64,000 nucleotides of DNA, from contig CAMGYJ010000009.1 of assembly GCA_946122785.1 (NCBI GenBank), forward strand, positions 3,688,937 to 3,752,936, given 5' to 3'. The translations under genes were made by a program, and so were the position numbers. The DNA is from Linum tenue (Eukaryota; Streptophyta; Magnoliopsida; Malpighiales; Linaceae). The notes beneath the pieces are model-generated. The model searched no databases. It had not been told where the DNA came from and saw nothing but the letters and a program-made list of their open reading frames with translations. Positions 32,771-45,764 of the stretch are shown here, piece by piece. Positions within the stretch are counted from its first letter, which is position 1, and every line of letters begins with the position of its first letter.

Positions 32771-35099
32771 CCTTTTTCTATATGTTTAGGGTTTACCAAC
32801 TGAAAGAAAAAAGAAAAGCCCAACACTGCTTCCTCGATTGTGCGTTCGACCTGGCCCCATGATAGTTAATAAATGGGCTTATTTCGGTCATATATACTCA
32901 TTATATGGAATTAGGCTAATGCGTATTGCGTAATAAGTAGAGTATTATTTACTCGACCATTGGAGGTATTTAAAGTTTTAACTTTTTAACTCTTAAGAAT
33001 CTATTGAGGGTTTCAAACTATACTGAGGAAAGCTCAATCCTTGAAGCGGAGTCGTAGGTGATTCAAGATGGACTGTCTTTAGCATGGATCTTTGGCACCG
33101 ATAATTAAAAGTGGACTCGAATTCACAACTAGATATTATTTTGATCGTAGGGGTAGATAACATATTTTACATCGTACTTTTGTTGAGCTCATATTGAATT
33201 GCATGTGCCTCATACGTCAATCACGACAATACAAGTTATCAGACACCAATGATGAGCCCTAACTTGGGTCTCGATGATCGGAATTCACACAACTTCCAAT
33301 TCAAGGCTCGAGTTGAGTCTTGAACACAAAACAAGGCATGGTTTTAGGCGATGGAACTTTCGTGCAATCTTTCACAAGGAAGAAGGCTCGAGAAGTATGG
33401 AAAGAAGCTAGGCCACGATCAAAAGCAACTTAGAATCAACTAAGCAACTCAAACGAATTCACAAAGCTACAAGCTTAATGAACCAAAACTCAAGGTTTGT
33501 ATTAAACAACGTAATCTACCTTACAATGCAATCGAAAAGGCTTTAAATAGAACTAGCTAGGCTATCCAACTACAAAAGAGGTCCTAAGTACAATGGAACT
33601 CGGAAATCGAATACAAAACTAAAAAAGAGTAGAAATCCTAATGTAACAAGGAAACAAAATTTCTTGTGGTGCACGACAGAATTTGAGGCTTCATACGATC
33701 TTGCACACGTTCATTCGAAGCTTTAGAGCTATGCCCTTAATCATCCAATTCTTTTAGGTTTCTTAGAAAATGTTGTACTTCCATGTACCAATTCCCTTTT
33801 GCTTCGGCTCTTCCTCCTCTAGATCAAGTAAGCTCTCAAAGTAGGGTACCCGAACATGACTCCATACTTGGCCAGATTTGGGCAGTTTCTCTGTGACTCC
33901 ATAGCAACTTGCACGATCTTGTTAATGACCTTAGGGATTTGTCCTTTGGCCAACAAACCTTCTACCCCGTAGATTAACTCTTGTACTTCAATGGATAACT
34001 GCCCATTGCAATTTCACTTATCCAAATGTGAGATATGAATTCCCAAAGTAGGCACCATGACACCAATGTAGTCAAAATCGCGCTTTAAAACTTAAAAACT
34101 TACGATTTTACGTTTCTAGGTAACTAAAACGTTTCTACACAAAATCTCAATTTTTATAACTCATGTAGTTAAAAACTCCGCTTTAAAACTTTAAAACTTA
34201 CGAATTTACGTTTCTAGATCACCAAAACGTTTCTGCATAGAAACTCGTTTTTTACTACATTGCATGACACAAGCTTGACACTTAGCCAAATTATGCCTCT
34301 TTTCTTGCCAACTTGGATAGCTTCTTTGGCAAGTAATAAAAACTCATGGACTTGGCTACTTGGGATCATATCAACCAAAAGGAAAGGGAATAAACTTGCT
34401 GACAACTGGCTAGCTTGGGCCACTCTCGGATTCAGTGAGAGGTTTTGCACCCTTTTGTATTGTTGTTGTATCGTGCATTGGAAGCGGGTATGACTGGAGT
34501 CCATTTCACAAGGGATATGGACTAGACTGATACATGATATGTCATTTTGATCTTCTATATTTCCAAATGTACACAAATGAGTTATATTTAGACTAAATTA
34601 CATGTTTGGTCATTCGTTTACTAATATTTTTTTATGGTCGTCACCCAAAAAGTTTAATTTCTTATTAATCACTTATAAGGGTGGCAACGGGTCTGATCGG
34701 GGGATGAATAGTGACTATTCATTACCCGTCCCTAACTCGTTCAGGTTTTTATGATACCTATACCCTTGCAAGATTCTGTTAGAAAATTAAAACCATACAC
34801 ATACCTTATCAGGATTTTTTTTATGAATACCCTATCAGTTTTTGGGTATCCATGGATAAAAATTTTCTTTTATCTTCTATTGTATTTTGTTACTAATAAA
34901 AAATATATTAATAATTTCTTTCACTTTCTCTTGAAGCGGGTTAACGCTTCTCTTTCCCTTTTCCCTCATTATGCCTTCGTATTACTCTCTTCTGAATCTC
35001 TTATGGGGCTAAAGCTTCTTCCAAGAAGATGGCATGCACTACTACCTTTTCAAGACCAGACTAGGAATGCAAGTTGTGTTCCTTCTTGATAAGGGCACA
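32771..35099. other. Intergenic DNA, repeat remnants, no gene recognised
   Basis: No coding motif. 34085-34250 has an imperfect tandem repeat of about 100 bp (CGCTTTAAAACTT, TTACGTTTCTAG, AAAACGTTTCT twice). About 34678 carries a hAT-like end (AAGGGTGGCAACGGGT) without a partner. Confidence 0.45.
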
Positions 35100-36400
35100 C
35101 CTCAACTTCCTATTGTGGGTTGATATCCTCAGGTTTCCCGATGCGAGCGCTAGCAAGATGCCATGTGTTTCACACACTATTGCATTCATCTGTCATTAAA
35201 CTTGGATAACGACTCCTCTTACCTTGCTGCCAGTTGATGAGGGCTTGCACTGTGAGTTCGGCCACCTCTGCATGACAAACTTGAAGGAAAACAACACGAC
35301 GAACTACTCTAACATCTCGATGACGCCCTCCCAGAGTGATGTATACCATATTTCGGCACTCACCTATGAATGAGACTGTGAATGCTTTGCAAAGATCAGC
35401 ATGTCAGAAATTGATGAGCTGCATCTTCAGTACGAAAGCACTCAAGTGATCCGAGTGGTCGATGGTGCCATTTTAGGCCGGAAGGCCGAGAGACAAAAAG
35501 TTTGGGGTTTTAAAAAGATTCATGATAGTGGGTCATGTAGCAAGTGGGGATCTTGCTTCCCTTGTGCAAAGGCCCCATGAGCATTTTTAGGAAACTAAGA
35601 TATGGATCGGCCTTCCTCCTTTTTGTCCTTGTAATGATCAAAGGTTCCAAAGACAATCAAAGCTTTTCTCTTTGCTCATATGACTTTATCTTTGGTTTGT
35701 GATCCTTCAGCCTAACCTCCATCTCCCTTGTGTCCCTTGAAAAGGGCTAGAATCTTGTAGATGTTGTTATGCTTGCTCGATATCTGCTTGCTATTGTTTT
35801 TTTATTAGTCTTTGAGCTCCATGTCGTCCTCTACTAGAGGTGTAATACTATCGATCACTCCTCTCTTAGTTATTTCATTTAGTATCCCTTTTAAGAGGGT
35901 TCTGAAAGTATCCTCCATGGAAGTGATTTAGAATGATTTGTGCCCCCAAGGTGAACGCCAAATTGTTTAGGCTTAGACTATTGTTGGGGTTCAACAAGTG
36001 ATTATGGGCTCACACTCGTGATGCGTCTTTCACCTTATGGGGTTTGATGTTCCAAGAACCTGCATAAAGGACCACATATGTTTCACGCCAGGGACACCCT
36101 CCGATGATCTAGTCAGAAAAAGACTATTTATAGAATGTTTAGAGAGAGTGAGTTGGTTCAAATTACCATAAATGAGGACTGAATGACTATTTATATAATT
36201 TGATGGTGCTTGAGAGCATTTAATGCTATGTCGGGCGACTCGATGATTCCGCCAAAGGGGAGTTAGGGCTCTCGCTAAAACCTTAAATGTTATCCTCGGG
36301 GTCATCACACTGTCTATAATGGATATGTGGTTCCCCCAAGGTGTTAGATTGTTCCGATGCATTCTTAAATGTGCAGATGATCACCCCAATGTGGTCTAGT
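35100..36400 (-). mobile_element. Gypsy-type LTR retrotransposon remnant
   Basis: On the - strand, 35180-35560 encodes broken gag-like protein (LCKAFTVSFIGECRNMVYI, further on VCHAEVAELTVQALINWQQG). It resembles the retrotransposon gag domain with its conserved C-x-A-F and W/L-rich core. Upstream in that orientation (about 35940-35975), AATTTGGCGTTCACCTTGGG resembles the TTTGGCGCC...GTGGGG sequence that follows the LTR in many plant Gypsy elements. A likely LTR end (CCCCAACA) is beside it. The rest of the region is probably decayed LTR. There is no protease, RT or integrase. Confidence 0.5.
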
Positions 36401-37640
36401 TGACATGTGGGCGCCCCATGGTCTCTGTGGAGATCTTCGTTCGAATGGAGTGTGACTTCTTGGGCCTGATGTGTTTTCTTGACCGTGATGGGCCCTATCC
36501 TTGGTTACCGGGCTTTTATTATTATGTGACCTGGTCGTTGGGGGCCTTTAGTCCAACAGATACCATATCTTGTACTCATCTTATTTCCCAAAGAGGCAAG
36601 TAGTACATATAGGTGCTTTGAAAAACAATTGCTTGTCTTGTTGCACAAGTCTATGTCATGAAGTTCTTCAAATCCTTGCATAAACATTTGAGAAATCGGT
36701 GGTACCATCAAAATTTCAACACAAACCTATCTGATAGGTATCAATCTATGATGTTCCAATAAATGAGGGACACCTCGCAACTTGTGCATCTCAGTCACAA
36801 CTATATGATACATGTTTCATTCCGCCTTCAATAACAATGATGTTTAATTAGTTTACGAATTTCCATGAAAATTCACAAGTCTATATCATATTATGATCTT
36901 TAAATTGTGTAACCAGATACTATCTAACTAGTTGCGATAATGGCACTATTCATTTTTGTTGGCTCCAATACACCGTAGAAATAAAATTAACATTTTATCA
37001 ACATAGGTTCCCAATCTAACATTGGGCAACACAGGAATATGCCATCATGCCCTAAGTTGAAGGATGAACATGGGAGCATAAATTTGCTTAATATCATTAT
37101 CTGTACACTTACACAACTTTGAATAAACCAACACCAAGTATGTCAACCCCAAAGTTTTTCTCCATCACATCCTAGTTACCAAAGAGTGACGAGTCTTATT
37201 TGTCTTTTTGGAAACAACACTCCACCAACAAGTCAATCAGGTTATCGTTCCACCTCTTGGTTATTGGCATTAGCACCCAACCAAGGAAGATGTCTGACTT
37301 GCTAAGGGATCCAAAAATGTCCCTTGTTTTATGGCGGTTGGTGTTGTTTCGACTCTCTTATCGGCGATATCTCGATAAGCCATGTTTTTTTCTCTTCTAC
37401 ACATTGTGATTGGTTGTTTATGTTGGTGTAATAAATATTTATAATTTTAATGCAAAATAATTGATTTAATGGCAAATCAACGATCACATTACAACTGTCA
37501 TATTTTAACGACCATAAATAAATGCCATCTTTCAACGACCATATTGTTTATATATTCAAGTACTCTTCATGGATTTCTCTTCACTCAATCTCAGAGCTTA
37601 AATCGCATTCTCTCAAAATCATATTTTTATCATCTCTAAA
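36401..37640. other. Intergenic DNA, no gene recognised
   Basis: No recognisable coding sequence or terminal repeats. The right part probably contains the left flank of the PIF/Harbinger relic. Confidence 0.4.
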
Positions 37641-37649
37641 AACAGGAAA

Positions 37650-38697
37650 ATGGTAGGCAAGAGAGGAGCTAATTGGCGACCGAACGAAGATGAAATCTTG
37701 TGCAGAGTTTGGGCGTCGATATCAGAAGATGAAGTGGTTGGCACCAACAAAAAGTCTGCAAGGCTGTGGGAAAGAGTGGTGATAGAACATCAAAGATGGG
37801 ATCCTGCTACAACTCGTACTATTCTTTCAATGGAATATCGATGAGGACTATCACCTATCACTCCAATGCTTGGAAGGGAGTTTTGCAAAGAGCATAGAGG
37901 AATCAATCGAGTGGCACGAACCAATATGATGTTGTATTTTTTTGGAACCTTCACTTATTATTTTATTATTTTATGTACTTTGACTTCTCTAACTCATGTG
38001 TTAATAATTTTAATATGAAAAGGCTGCAAGATCAATATATAAGCAAGATAATGGGAACAAAGCCTTTGCTCATGAGCATTGTTTTGACATTCTTCGAAAT
38101 TGCCCAAAATGGTACTGCAATCCTCAACTAGATGTTAGTTCCATTCCACCTAAGGGACAATTCTCTCATAGGTATTGGTTCTCAATACTTTCCCATGGAA
38201 GGCCTTAACGAGTTACAATATGAAGGAGATACGCATTTTGTGTTGTCTCGCCTAAACGAGGTGAAAGCAAAAGGTAGCAAAGAAGAAAGGTAAGATAGTT
38301 GCTGAATCGTCAAACATGTATACTACTCAACTACTAGAGTTTGATAATGATATGAGAGCGAGGCAAAAGTCGAGTATAGATTACGAAAACAAAAAAAATG
38401 ATCGTTCAAGAGATGAGACTAGAGCGTGTGAAACAGGAGCGGACGTACAAGAGGCAAGTGAGGGAACGCGAAGCATAAAAGTGGGCTATTGAGAAGAAAG
38501 ACAGGGAAGCGGCAATACTTCATCAAAATATGACTATTTTGGACAAGGATTTATCAAGGCTGACACAAAGAAAGAAGAGATTTTGGAGAAGTAAACAAAA
38601 TGACATCTTGGGGTATGATCAAGATTATCCCAACTCTAATCCAAGTGATGGCGGAGATGGAGATGAAATTGTGGAGGTGTTTAATTTTTTGCCATGA
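37650..38697 (+). pseudogene. PIF/Harbinger ORF1 (Myb/SANT-like protein), broken
   Basis: 37650-37844 reads GANWRPNEDEILCRVWASIS, then EDEVVGTNKKSARLWERV. This is the Myb/SANT-like start of the DNA-binding companion protein of PIF/Harbinger transposons. After a stop, homology resumes at about 38024 (IYKQDNGNKAFAHEHCFDIL, then RNCPKWY). It continues in fragments (EFDNDMRARQKSS) to a C-terminus near 38697. Multiple stops and frame changes make it non-functional. It is convergent with the transposase remnant at 39.6-40.8 kb, which belongs to the same element. Confidence 0.75.
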
Positions 38698-39618
38698 TTA
38701 TAATTAGAAGAAGGTCTTATGTGTACTCTATTGTCTTTACTATTTAATATGGTGTGTGTTGTCTTTTAACTTTGTTGTTTCATGTACTGTGTACTCTTTG
38801 AACTTTGACGAGGGGCGGAGCTACAAGGTTGGAAGGAGGTTTCATGGCATCCCCTTGATTTAGGAAAACACTGCAAAACTTAGTAGTATAAATATACAGA
38901 TGATGAAATTTAACCCCAAATCTCAATGTTAATTGTTAAACTTTTATAATCCAATCACAATTGATTATATAATTAATTTTACGCATTAATTTTTATATTA
39001 ATATAGTCTGGTGGCCGCAAATTATTAGAGGAAATCATTAGACCTTTTATGATAACGATAATTGGAAGAGAAAATTTGTTCCCATCAATGTATTTGCTTG
39101 TGAAACTTGATTTGGTTTGCTACTACTTTCTGTCAATATACATGTTGATATTATCAACAAAAAAATACATATCGGTACAAAGTTTTCTGCAATGAACGAG
39201 TGACTAGCCTTCGACTTGACTCAAAAGAATTTGTGAATGATTATTTGTGAAAAGAATTATGTAGTTTTAAAATATTTTCATTATATCAAACATGACTACA
39301 TGAGATCGTATCATGGGTTATTGCTCAAAAATTATTTTAATGCACCTCATTGAGTAAATTTCTGGTTACGCCAATGACTTTGACCATTTTCATGTGTAAT
39401 AAAACTAGTGTTGTTGAAACTCTGAACTAACTACAAGACACGCTTTATTGAAACATGAAATACAATCACATACCAAACCTTGGAATTACAAACTACCAAG
39501 TAACATGAAATAAAATTAATATTGAAACATGCAATACAATCTACAATTAGACAATAATAGTTATTGCCATGCAAATTCCAAAGATACTCAACCAATTCAT
39601 TTAAAAGCACATGACGTG

Positions 39619-40809
39619 TTATTGAGGAGCGAATCCTATTATTTCTAGCCAAGTAATTAACCAGAGTTGAATGTATCGGTTGATTGGTTGAGGTTGTTCA
39701 TGGACCTCATAATCAAGTTCATCATTCATCTCATCGTCAGAATCAACTTGCTCATCCTTGATTAGCATGTTGTGTAATATAATGTACGTCAACATTATAT
39801 TATTAAGTGTAACAATATCCCATTCCCAAGCTCTTGCAAGGCCACAAATAATTGTCAACTTGTTTGGAGAATTCCAAATGCCCGCTCTACGTCTTTGTGG
39901 TGTGCTCCTTGAAGTTGAGCAAACAAAGCCTCTTTGTTTGACTTTGGATTGCTGAAGGTTTTCACTAAAGTCGTCTCTTGAGGGATAAATACCGTCAGCC
40001 AAATAATAATATTGATCGTATAATTTTCATCAAGTCGTACATGTGGAGCGCTTCCATTGACGATACGACCAAATACCGGAGACATCTCCAGAACATTTAT
40101 ATCATTGTTCGTCTAGGAGATCTAAAGAAAGCATGTCATATCCATGTGTTGTAGGAGGTCACCGCCTCCAGAACGATTGTTGGCCTATGTGTGTGGCAGT
40201 GTATTGTCCTGTCCAACAATTTGGACAATTCCTCTATTCTCAATGCATGCAGTCAATTGATCAAATCATTCCAGGAAAGCCATAACTTGAGGCTTTACAG
40301 AGTAAGATCCTTAAATTAACACGAGTAGGTGCGCAAAGGTATGTGGCCCTGTATATGTTGATAATGTTGTTGCAAAACTTTTTGAAGACGTCCATTATGA
40401 TTCTCTCACCCATTCGAACATACTCATCAAGTCGATCAGCTGGGGAACCATATGCTAGCATGCACATCGCACTAGTAAGCTTCACCGAGACCCTTACGCC
40501 TTACAATAAATGAGGGGTCAAACCTCACAATGTCACCCATAATGCGATGGAAGATCTTGATTGTATCTGATAGCGCCTTATGAATATGTGAGCATTGGAT
40601 ATTGGATTTGGATCGAAGTAATCCCTCATAAGACGTCGATTACATTAAACTCTTTCACGATCAATGTGAGTTCGGCTTGTAGTTTGATGCTGACTTGATG
40701 AACCTTCAGTCAGTTTCCGGCCGATTAAACTCAAACGTAGGTGGTGAAACCTTTCGTACTCTTCGATTTCTTCGTTTCCTACAGACGATGAACTTTCTGG
40801 GATACTCAT
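39619..40809 (-). pseudogene. PIF/Harbinger transposase (DDE_Tnp_4), broken
   Basis: On the - strand, segments in different frames follow the order of PIF-type transposases. There is an N-terminal segment (MSIPESSSSVG, then YERFHHLRLSL). Next is KLTSAMCMLAYGSPADRLDE followed by YVRMGERIIMDVFKKF, then SSYGFPGMI and the first catalytic region SIDCMH around 40.25 kb. YYLADGIYP and DVERAFGIL near 39.87-39.98 kb follow, then LTYIILHNMLIKDE. Several stops and frameshifts separate the parts. In the family this enzyme cuts and pastes elements with TTA/TAA target duplications. The element ends were not identified. Confidence 0.85.
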
Positions 40810-41204
40810 GATGAATGAGTTTGTTTTATAAATGGTAAGAAGTTTCAGATGAGTTGATGAAAAATGAAGATGAAGAACTGTCATTAATAAAGACATATAA
40901 TGCATAAAATGACACACAAAAACGGTCGTCAAGTAACGACTACAAACAAAAGGTCATATTTGGAGTGGTTACGAAGTTATCGATAACAAATTACCGACTA
41001 ATTTCCTGAATTTTTTTATTTGAATTAAAAAAAATTCTTTTCTAAATTAATAATGAACTATAAAAAAGTGGAAATAAGATTTGAGAATTTAAAAAAGCCC
41101 CATATTTAAAAAGTTGGGAAACTATATATCACTAATCACTCCGGGGATTGGAGTTAGTCCCAGTTTTTTGGTTGCGAGTTGCGGTTAGCATAAGAGCAAT
41201 GTTG

Positions 41205-41930
41205 TCAAAAGTGAACCAGAGTATGACCTAATAATGTGAACGACTCGATCTTTAGCGGTCTAACCGACATTAAATCGTTAGAAAACCGACACCTAATAAA
41301 CAATCAGTATAAATAGTGGACACTTCTTTTTTTTCGTTGAATAATAGTGGACACTTCTTACTCATGGTAAACCATGACTAAATTAGTAAATTGTACTCTT
41401 AACTCTTAACAATTCCAAAACATGCTACCGTAGAGCCAGGAGCGGGGAGCGGTTACAGGGACTGGGGATGGCGACGGGAAGGGAAGTGACGACGGAGCGG
41501 ACGAGTTGCTACGGGAGGAGGGGACGGGAACATAGACTGGCGATGGCGAGCTGGGAGTTGCTACGCTGACTGGGGATGGCGACGATGCCGACGGGAAGCC
41601 AGGACGTGAAGTGTTGACGGTGGCAGGGTTTGACGCCGCTCTTCTCCCTCTGTTCACGAAGAGTCAAAGACGAAAACAGAATTAGAGTTAGAGTTTCTTT
41701 CCCAGCCCCACGATTTTGCCTTTCGTTTTCAACTTTTGATCTTCTTTTTCAATTTTTTTTATTAAACAGAACGGTCGGAAGGGAAAAGCACAACGACTGG
41801 TTCAAGCGGCTCGAACGGTTAACCACCTCGACCGCTAAATAAAAACGTAGCGACTAAATGACTATCCCTAGCCGGTTTTGTGCCTGGGTGGCGGCTTTAG
41901 CGGTCCGACCGACCTGATTCACTTACCTTA
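41205..41930. mobile_element. Possible hAT-like element with GC-rich centre
   Basis: A GC-rich block (41405-41650) with repeats of CTGGGGATGGCGACG lies between segments that both contain TTTAGCGGTC(T/C)(A/G)ACCGAC. The left edge has ATGTTGTCAAAAGTGAACC, close to the CAAGGTTGTCAA end of other hAT elements here. No TSD was found, so the call is tentative. It lies just upstream of UBP1 copy A. Confidence 0.35.
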
Positions 41931-42203
41931 TCATTTCCCCTCTTCCTCCATATTTTGTTTTATTTTTTCCCACTTCTTTGTTTCTCTTCCGTCTTTTATT
42001 TCATTTTCAATCATTTCGTGTTTTTCGCCTCCCCCTCTCGGAACCCTAAGCTGAAAAAAATCATCAGCACCAGAGAAGAAAGAGAGCAACGACATCCACG
42101 AAGACGAAATTTTATCAGGAAACAAACACCAGCAACGCCTTCCCAGCGATTTTACTTCTTCTTCTAGTTCACTCTCGATTTCTGGGTCTTTGCTGGGTAA
42201 GAA

Positions 42204-44876
42204 ATGCAGCACCATCAGCAAAGGTTGATGCACCAAGCTCTCCTCCAGCAACAGTCTCTTTACCATCCGGGCCTCCGTGCTCCACCTCAGGTTTCCTTCC
42301 CCCTTCCCCACCTATTTCGATTGCTCTAGGGTTTCGATCGCCTGCTGCGATTATTTTGTCTCCGGGGTGATTGCGTTGAACGTGTGATAGTGACATGGGA
42401 ATAACGATTCTAGGGTTAGTTCAATTTGTTGTTGGGGAAAGCTGGAATGTCGTTTTGTGAAGAATTTTCTTGTGTTGATCGAGGGTTGTTAAGCTCGACT
42501 AGGGTCTGGTTGGATAGTGTTTCATTTTCTTTGCATAGTGATTGAAGACTTCTCCTTTTTGTTCCCCACTACTTTGTTTTAAACCTTTCCATTTTCTTTG
42601 CAGATTGAGCCGATTCCCAGCGGAAATCTGCCTCCTGGTTTTGATCCAAGCACTTGCCGCAGTGTGTGAGTATCTGTATAGTATTTCTCTTACCATGAAA
42701 ATTTCATGTTGTTTCTAGAGGCATAGTGATTTCTTTTCCACTGAGTGATGTTGTTCAAGTAGTTGGTGTATTTCCGAACTTCCCTGCTTTGTGATAGATG
42801 ACGAAGCCTCCTTATAAGTTTACTTATATCTCTTTTTTCTTTTCTTTTCTTTTCTTTTTTCTTTTTAAATTCTAGTTTCTGTATTCTTGTAAAAATTACA
42901 GGTACGTGGGGAACATCCATAATCAGGTCACTGAACCACTTCTCCAGGAGGTTTTTGCTAGTACTGGCCCTGTGGAGGGTTGCAAGCTTGTTAGAAAGGA
43001 GAAGGTATATTCTCCACTTTAATTTTGATAACCTCATGTTGTATTTAGATTACTTTTGAGATCTGCTCAATTATTCCAGTCCCTGATACTCACCTTTTTT
43101 TGTATTTTGTGCTACCAGTCCTCTTATGGATTTGTACATTACTTTGATCGCCGATCAGCTGCTATTGCAATAGTATCTCTTAATGGGAGACACTTGTAAG
43201 TGCATATCACTTTGGTGCTGGCCTGTTCCTCTGCCATTCTTTTGAATCTGCCTTATTTTGGTGATATTCATGGGATGTCCTATTGTTGATGGGGATTTCA
43301 GATTTGGCCAACCTATCAAAGTTAACTGGGCCTATGCTAGTAGTCAGAGAGAAGATACCTCAAGTAGGTCTTATTTTTGTGTTTTATGATCGCTATTTAT
43401 GGTTCACTGGATTTTGTAAATCCTAAGTATTGTCGGTAATGTGCAGGCCACTTCAACATATTTGTTGGAGATTTGAGTCCTGAGGTCACTGATGCGATGC
43501 TGTTTGCATCCTTTTCTGTTTTCCCCAGTTGCTCGTAAGTTTGTCTTCAGTTATTTCTGTTGTCTTGTGAGATAAGATAAAATGTTAGAAATTTCTCTAA
43601 GTTCAAATCAACTGATTTAAACTTGTGCTGTATCAGTGATGCAAGAGTTATGTGGGATCAGACGACTGGACGCTCTAGAGGGTTCGGCTTTGTTTCTTTC
43701 CGTAGCCAACAGGTGGTGCTTGTTAGCTTCGTCATATCTTGGCATTACATTTGATGTTTATCATTATACTAACGTGTCATTTGCCTTTACAGGATGCCCA
43801 AAGTGCGATAAATGATCTAACAGGTACTTGTGTGGGGAGAAAATTAGACGATTTTGACTATTAAACCATGTTCCATGCTTTTTCAGTTGCCTTCACGCTT
43901 ATGCTAATGGCCTTTTATCTTTATTTATTCAGGGAAATGGCTTGGTAGTAGGCAGATAAGGTGCAACTGGGCAACAAAAGGTGCTGGATCCAATGACGAC
44001 CAACAAAGCTCAGATGCCAAGACTATTGTTGAACTAACTAATGGCTCATCAGGTCTGTTGGCATTTAACTTTATTGAGTGTTTTAAAATGTCTTTTGTTA
44101 CGAAGGTTTGATCTTTAAGGCATTCATCTACATTGGTTGTGCAGAAGATGGGAAAGAGCCAATTAACAGCGATGCTCCCGAGAATAACCCCCAGTACACA
44201 ACTGTCTATGTTGGCAACCTTGCTCCAGAGGTAAGAAACTTCCTTTCTTACTCTTATTTTATTTAGGTGTTCCGCTTGTTACCTGAGAGATCTGTTCTTT
44301 TCTTGCTGTTTTTCATTTGGCAGGCTACCCAGCTTGATCTCCATCGCCACTTCCACTTTCTTGGTGCCGGGGTCATTGAGGAGGTTCGTGTTCAGCGTGA
44401 TAAGGGATTCGGCTTCGTGAGGTACAGTACTCATGGTGAGGCTGCTCTTGCCATTCAGATGGGGAACACACAATCGCTTCTCTGTGGGAAACCAATAAAG
44501 GCAGGGATTTTTTATTACTTCATCAGTTCCCTCTTGTCTTCTCCCTTCATATATGTTACTTATAGACGATGGTATTCCACTCGTGTAGTGCTCTTGGGGT
44601 AGCAAGCCGACTCCACCTGGGACTAGTTCAAATCCACTCCCACCACCAGCCGCAGCAGTTCCAATGCCTGGCCTCTCAGCTGCTGATCTCTTGGCGTATG
44701 AGCGTCAGCTGGCCATGAGCAAGATGGGTGGGGTTTACGCTATGATGCACCCACATGGTCAGCATCATCCCCTCAAACAAGCAGCCATGGGGATGGGAGC
44801 TGGAGCAGGCCAAGCCATTTATGATGGCGGGTTCCAGAGCGTTGCTGCTGCCCAGCAACTTATGTATTACCAGTAA
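42204..44876 (+). CDS. UBP1: UBP1 (oligouridylate-binding protein), copy A
   Basis: Twelve exons give 418 residues: 42204-42290, 42604-42665, 42902-43004, 43119-43195, 43302-43363, 43447-43534, 43637-43712, 43793-43823, 43933-44052, 44145-44230, 44324-44500, 44589-44876. Phases agree throughout. UBP1 proteins are nuclear/stress-granule RNA-binding proteins related to animal TIA-1; they bind U-rich introns and 3'UTRs and promote splicing and mRNA stability. There are three RRMs (about residues 49-124, 133-209, 254-328) with RNP2 motifs VYVGNI, IFVGDL and VYVGNL. RNP1 motifs are [17 protein letters not shown] and KGFGFVRY. The short N-terminus is Q-rich and the C-terminus ends LMYYQ. The last intron (44501-44588) has a GC donor where copy B has GT. 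Intron retention there would add about 29 residues and remove the C-terminus. Confidence 0.93.
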
Positions 44877-45209
44877 TATGTTGTCCTTCCTACTTGATCT
44901 GATGCTGTGTGGATTTACGGGAACATGTTAGGAGAGCCTTTTCTTCTGTCTTTTGATATGTGGCGGTGAAATGAGTGTTCACCCGCAATATATATATATA
45001 TAATTATATATGATTATCACTGGAGTGCGTGCAATCTGTATTGGGGAGATGTAATACCATATGTAATGTCTTTCTTTTCTTTTCTTCTGTTTTCATGACT
45101 TTCCCTTGTTTAGGGATATGAGGTGTCTTTATAGCAGCCTGGAGTATGACTGAATGATAAAAACCTGTTGTATTGAGAAACTTGATGCCATCGGCATCCT
45201 GTTGCTTCC

Positions 45210-45215
45210 AATAAA
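45210..45215 (+). terminator. Poly(A) signal of UBP1 copy A
   Basis: AATAAA about 335 bp after the stop codon, in CTTCCAATAAATTA, a context conserved after copy B (59996-60001). Confidence 0.6.
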
Positions 45216-45689
45216 TTACAGTGTTAGACTTGTTTTCCTGCATAATTTCATGCCTTCGTCAGCTCTTGTTGAACGTTCCAATTTAAGATCGGTGTTTCGT
45301 GTGGTCGGGGTATGTTCATATCGAAGAAGACTAGTACAGGATTGGAACAGCAGTCGATCTAATTTAGTTTGGTCTCATCTTGATTTCTATGGTCTATTTT
45401 CATTTCAGATTAGTCGCCGTTCCCTCGACTGCGGAGAGTCCGGTCAAGATAATAGCTCAGTTTGATAGGTGGTAGACATGGAAGCTCGAGCAAGCTTTTT
45501 ATTGCATGCAAGTTTGAATCATTTACTATCACAACCAGAATCATAGCCCAGATGGTGATGTGATATTTTATCTTCAAGCTTGCAGCTGTTACGTACATAC
45601 TACATAGACTCGATTACAGATCTAGATTTTTTACAGCCGTGTTTGATTGTACATATGATAGGAGATAAGTGGGAGAGGGAGGGGAGGAA

Positions 45690-45700
45690 ATACCACATCG
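45690..45700 (+). promoter_or_regulatory. Upstream sequence element (USE) of U1 gene
   Basis: ATACCACATCG differs by one base from the plant snRNA USE consensus RTCCCACATCG. The 32-bp gap to the TATA box is the spacing used for RNA polymerase II snRNA genes rather than polymerase III genes (about 23-24 bp). Confidence 0.85.
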
Positions 45701-45732
45701 GCTAGGAGAGGATGTTTAGAATAAGAAAGGAG

Positions 45733-45738
45733 TATAAA
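45733..45738 (+). promoter_or_regulatory. TATA box of U1 gene
   Basis: TATAAA, 32 bp upstream of the first U1 base and 32 bp downstream of the USE, as in plant polymerase II snRNA promoters. Confidence 0.85.
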
Positions 45739-45764
45739 ACAAAAGTTGGGTGCAACCATTCAAC

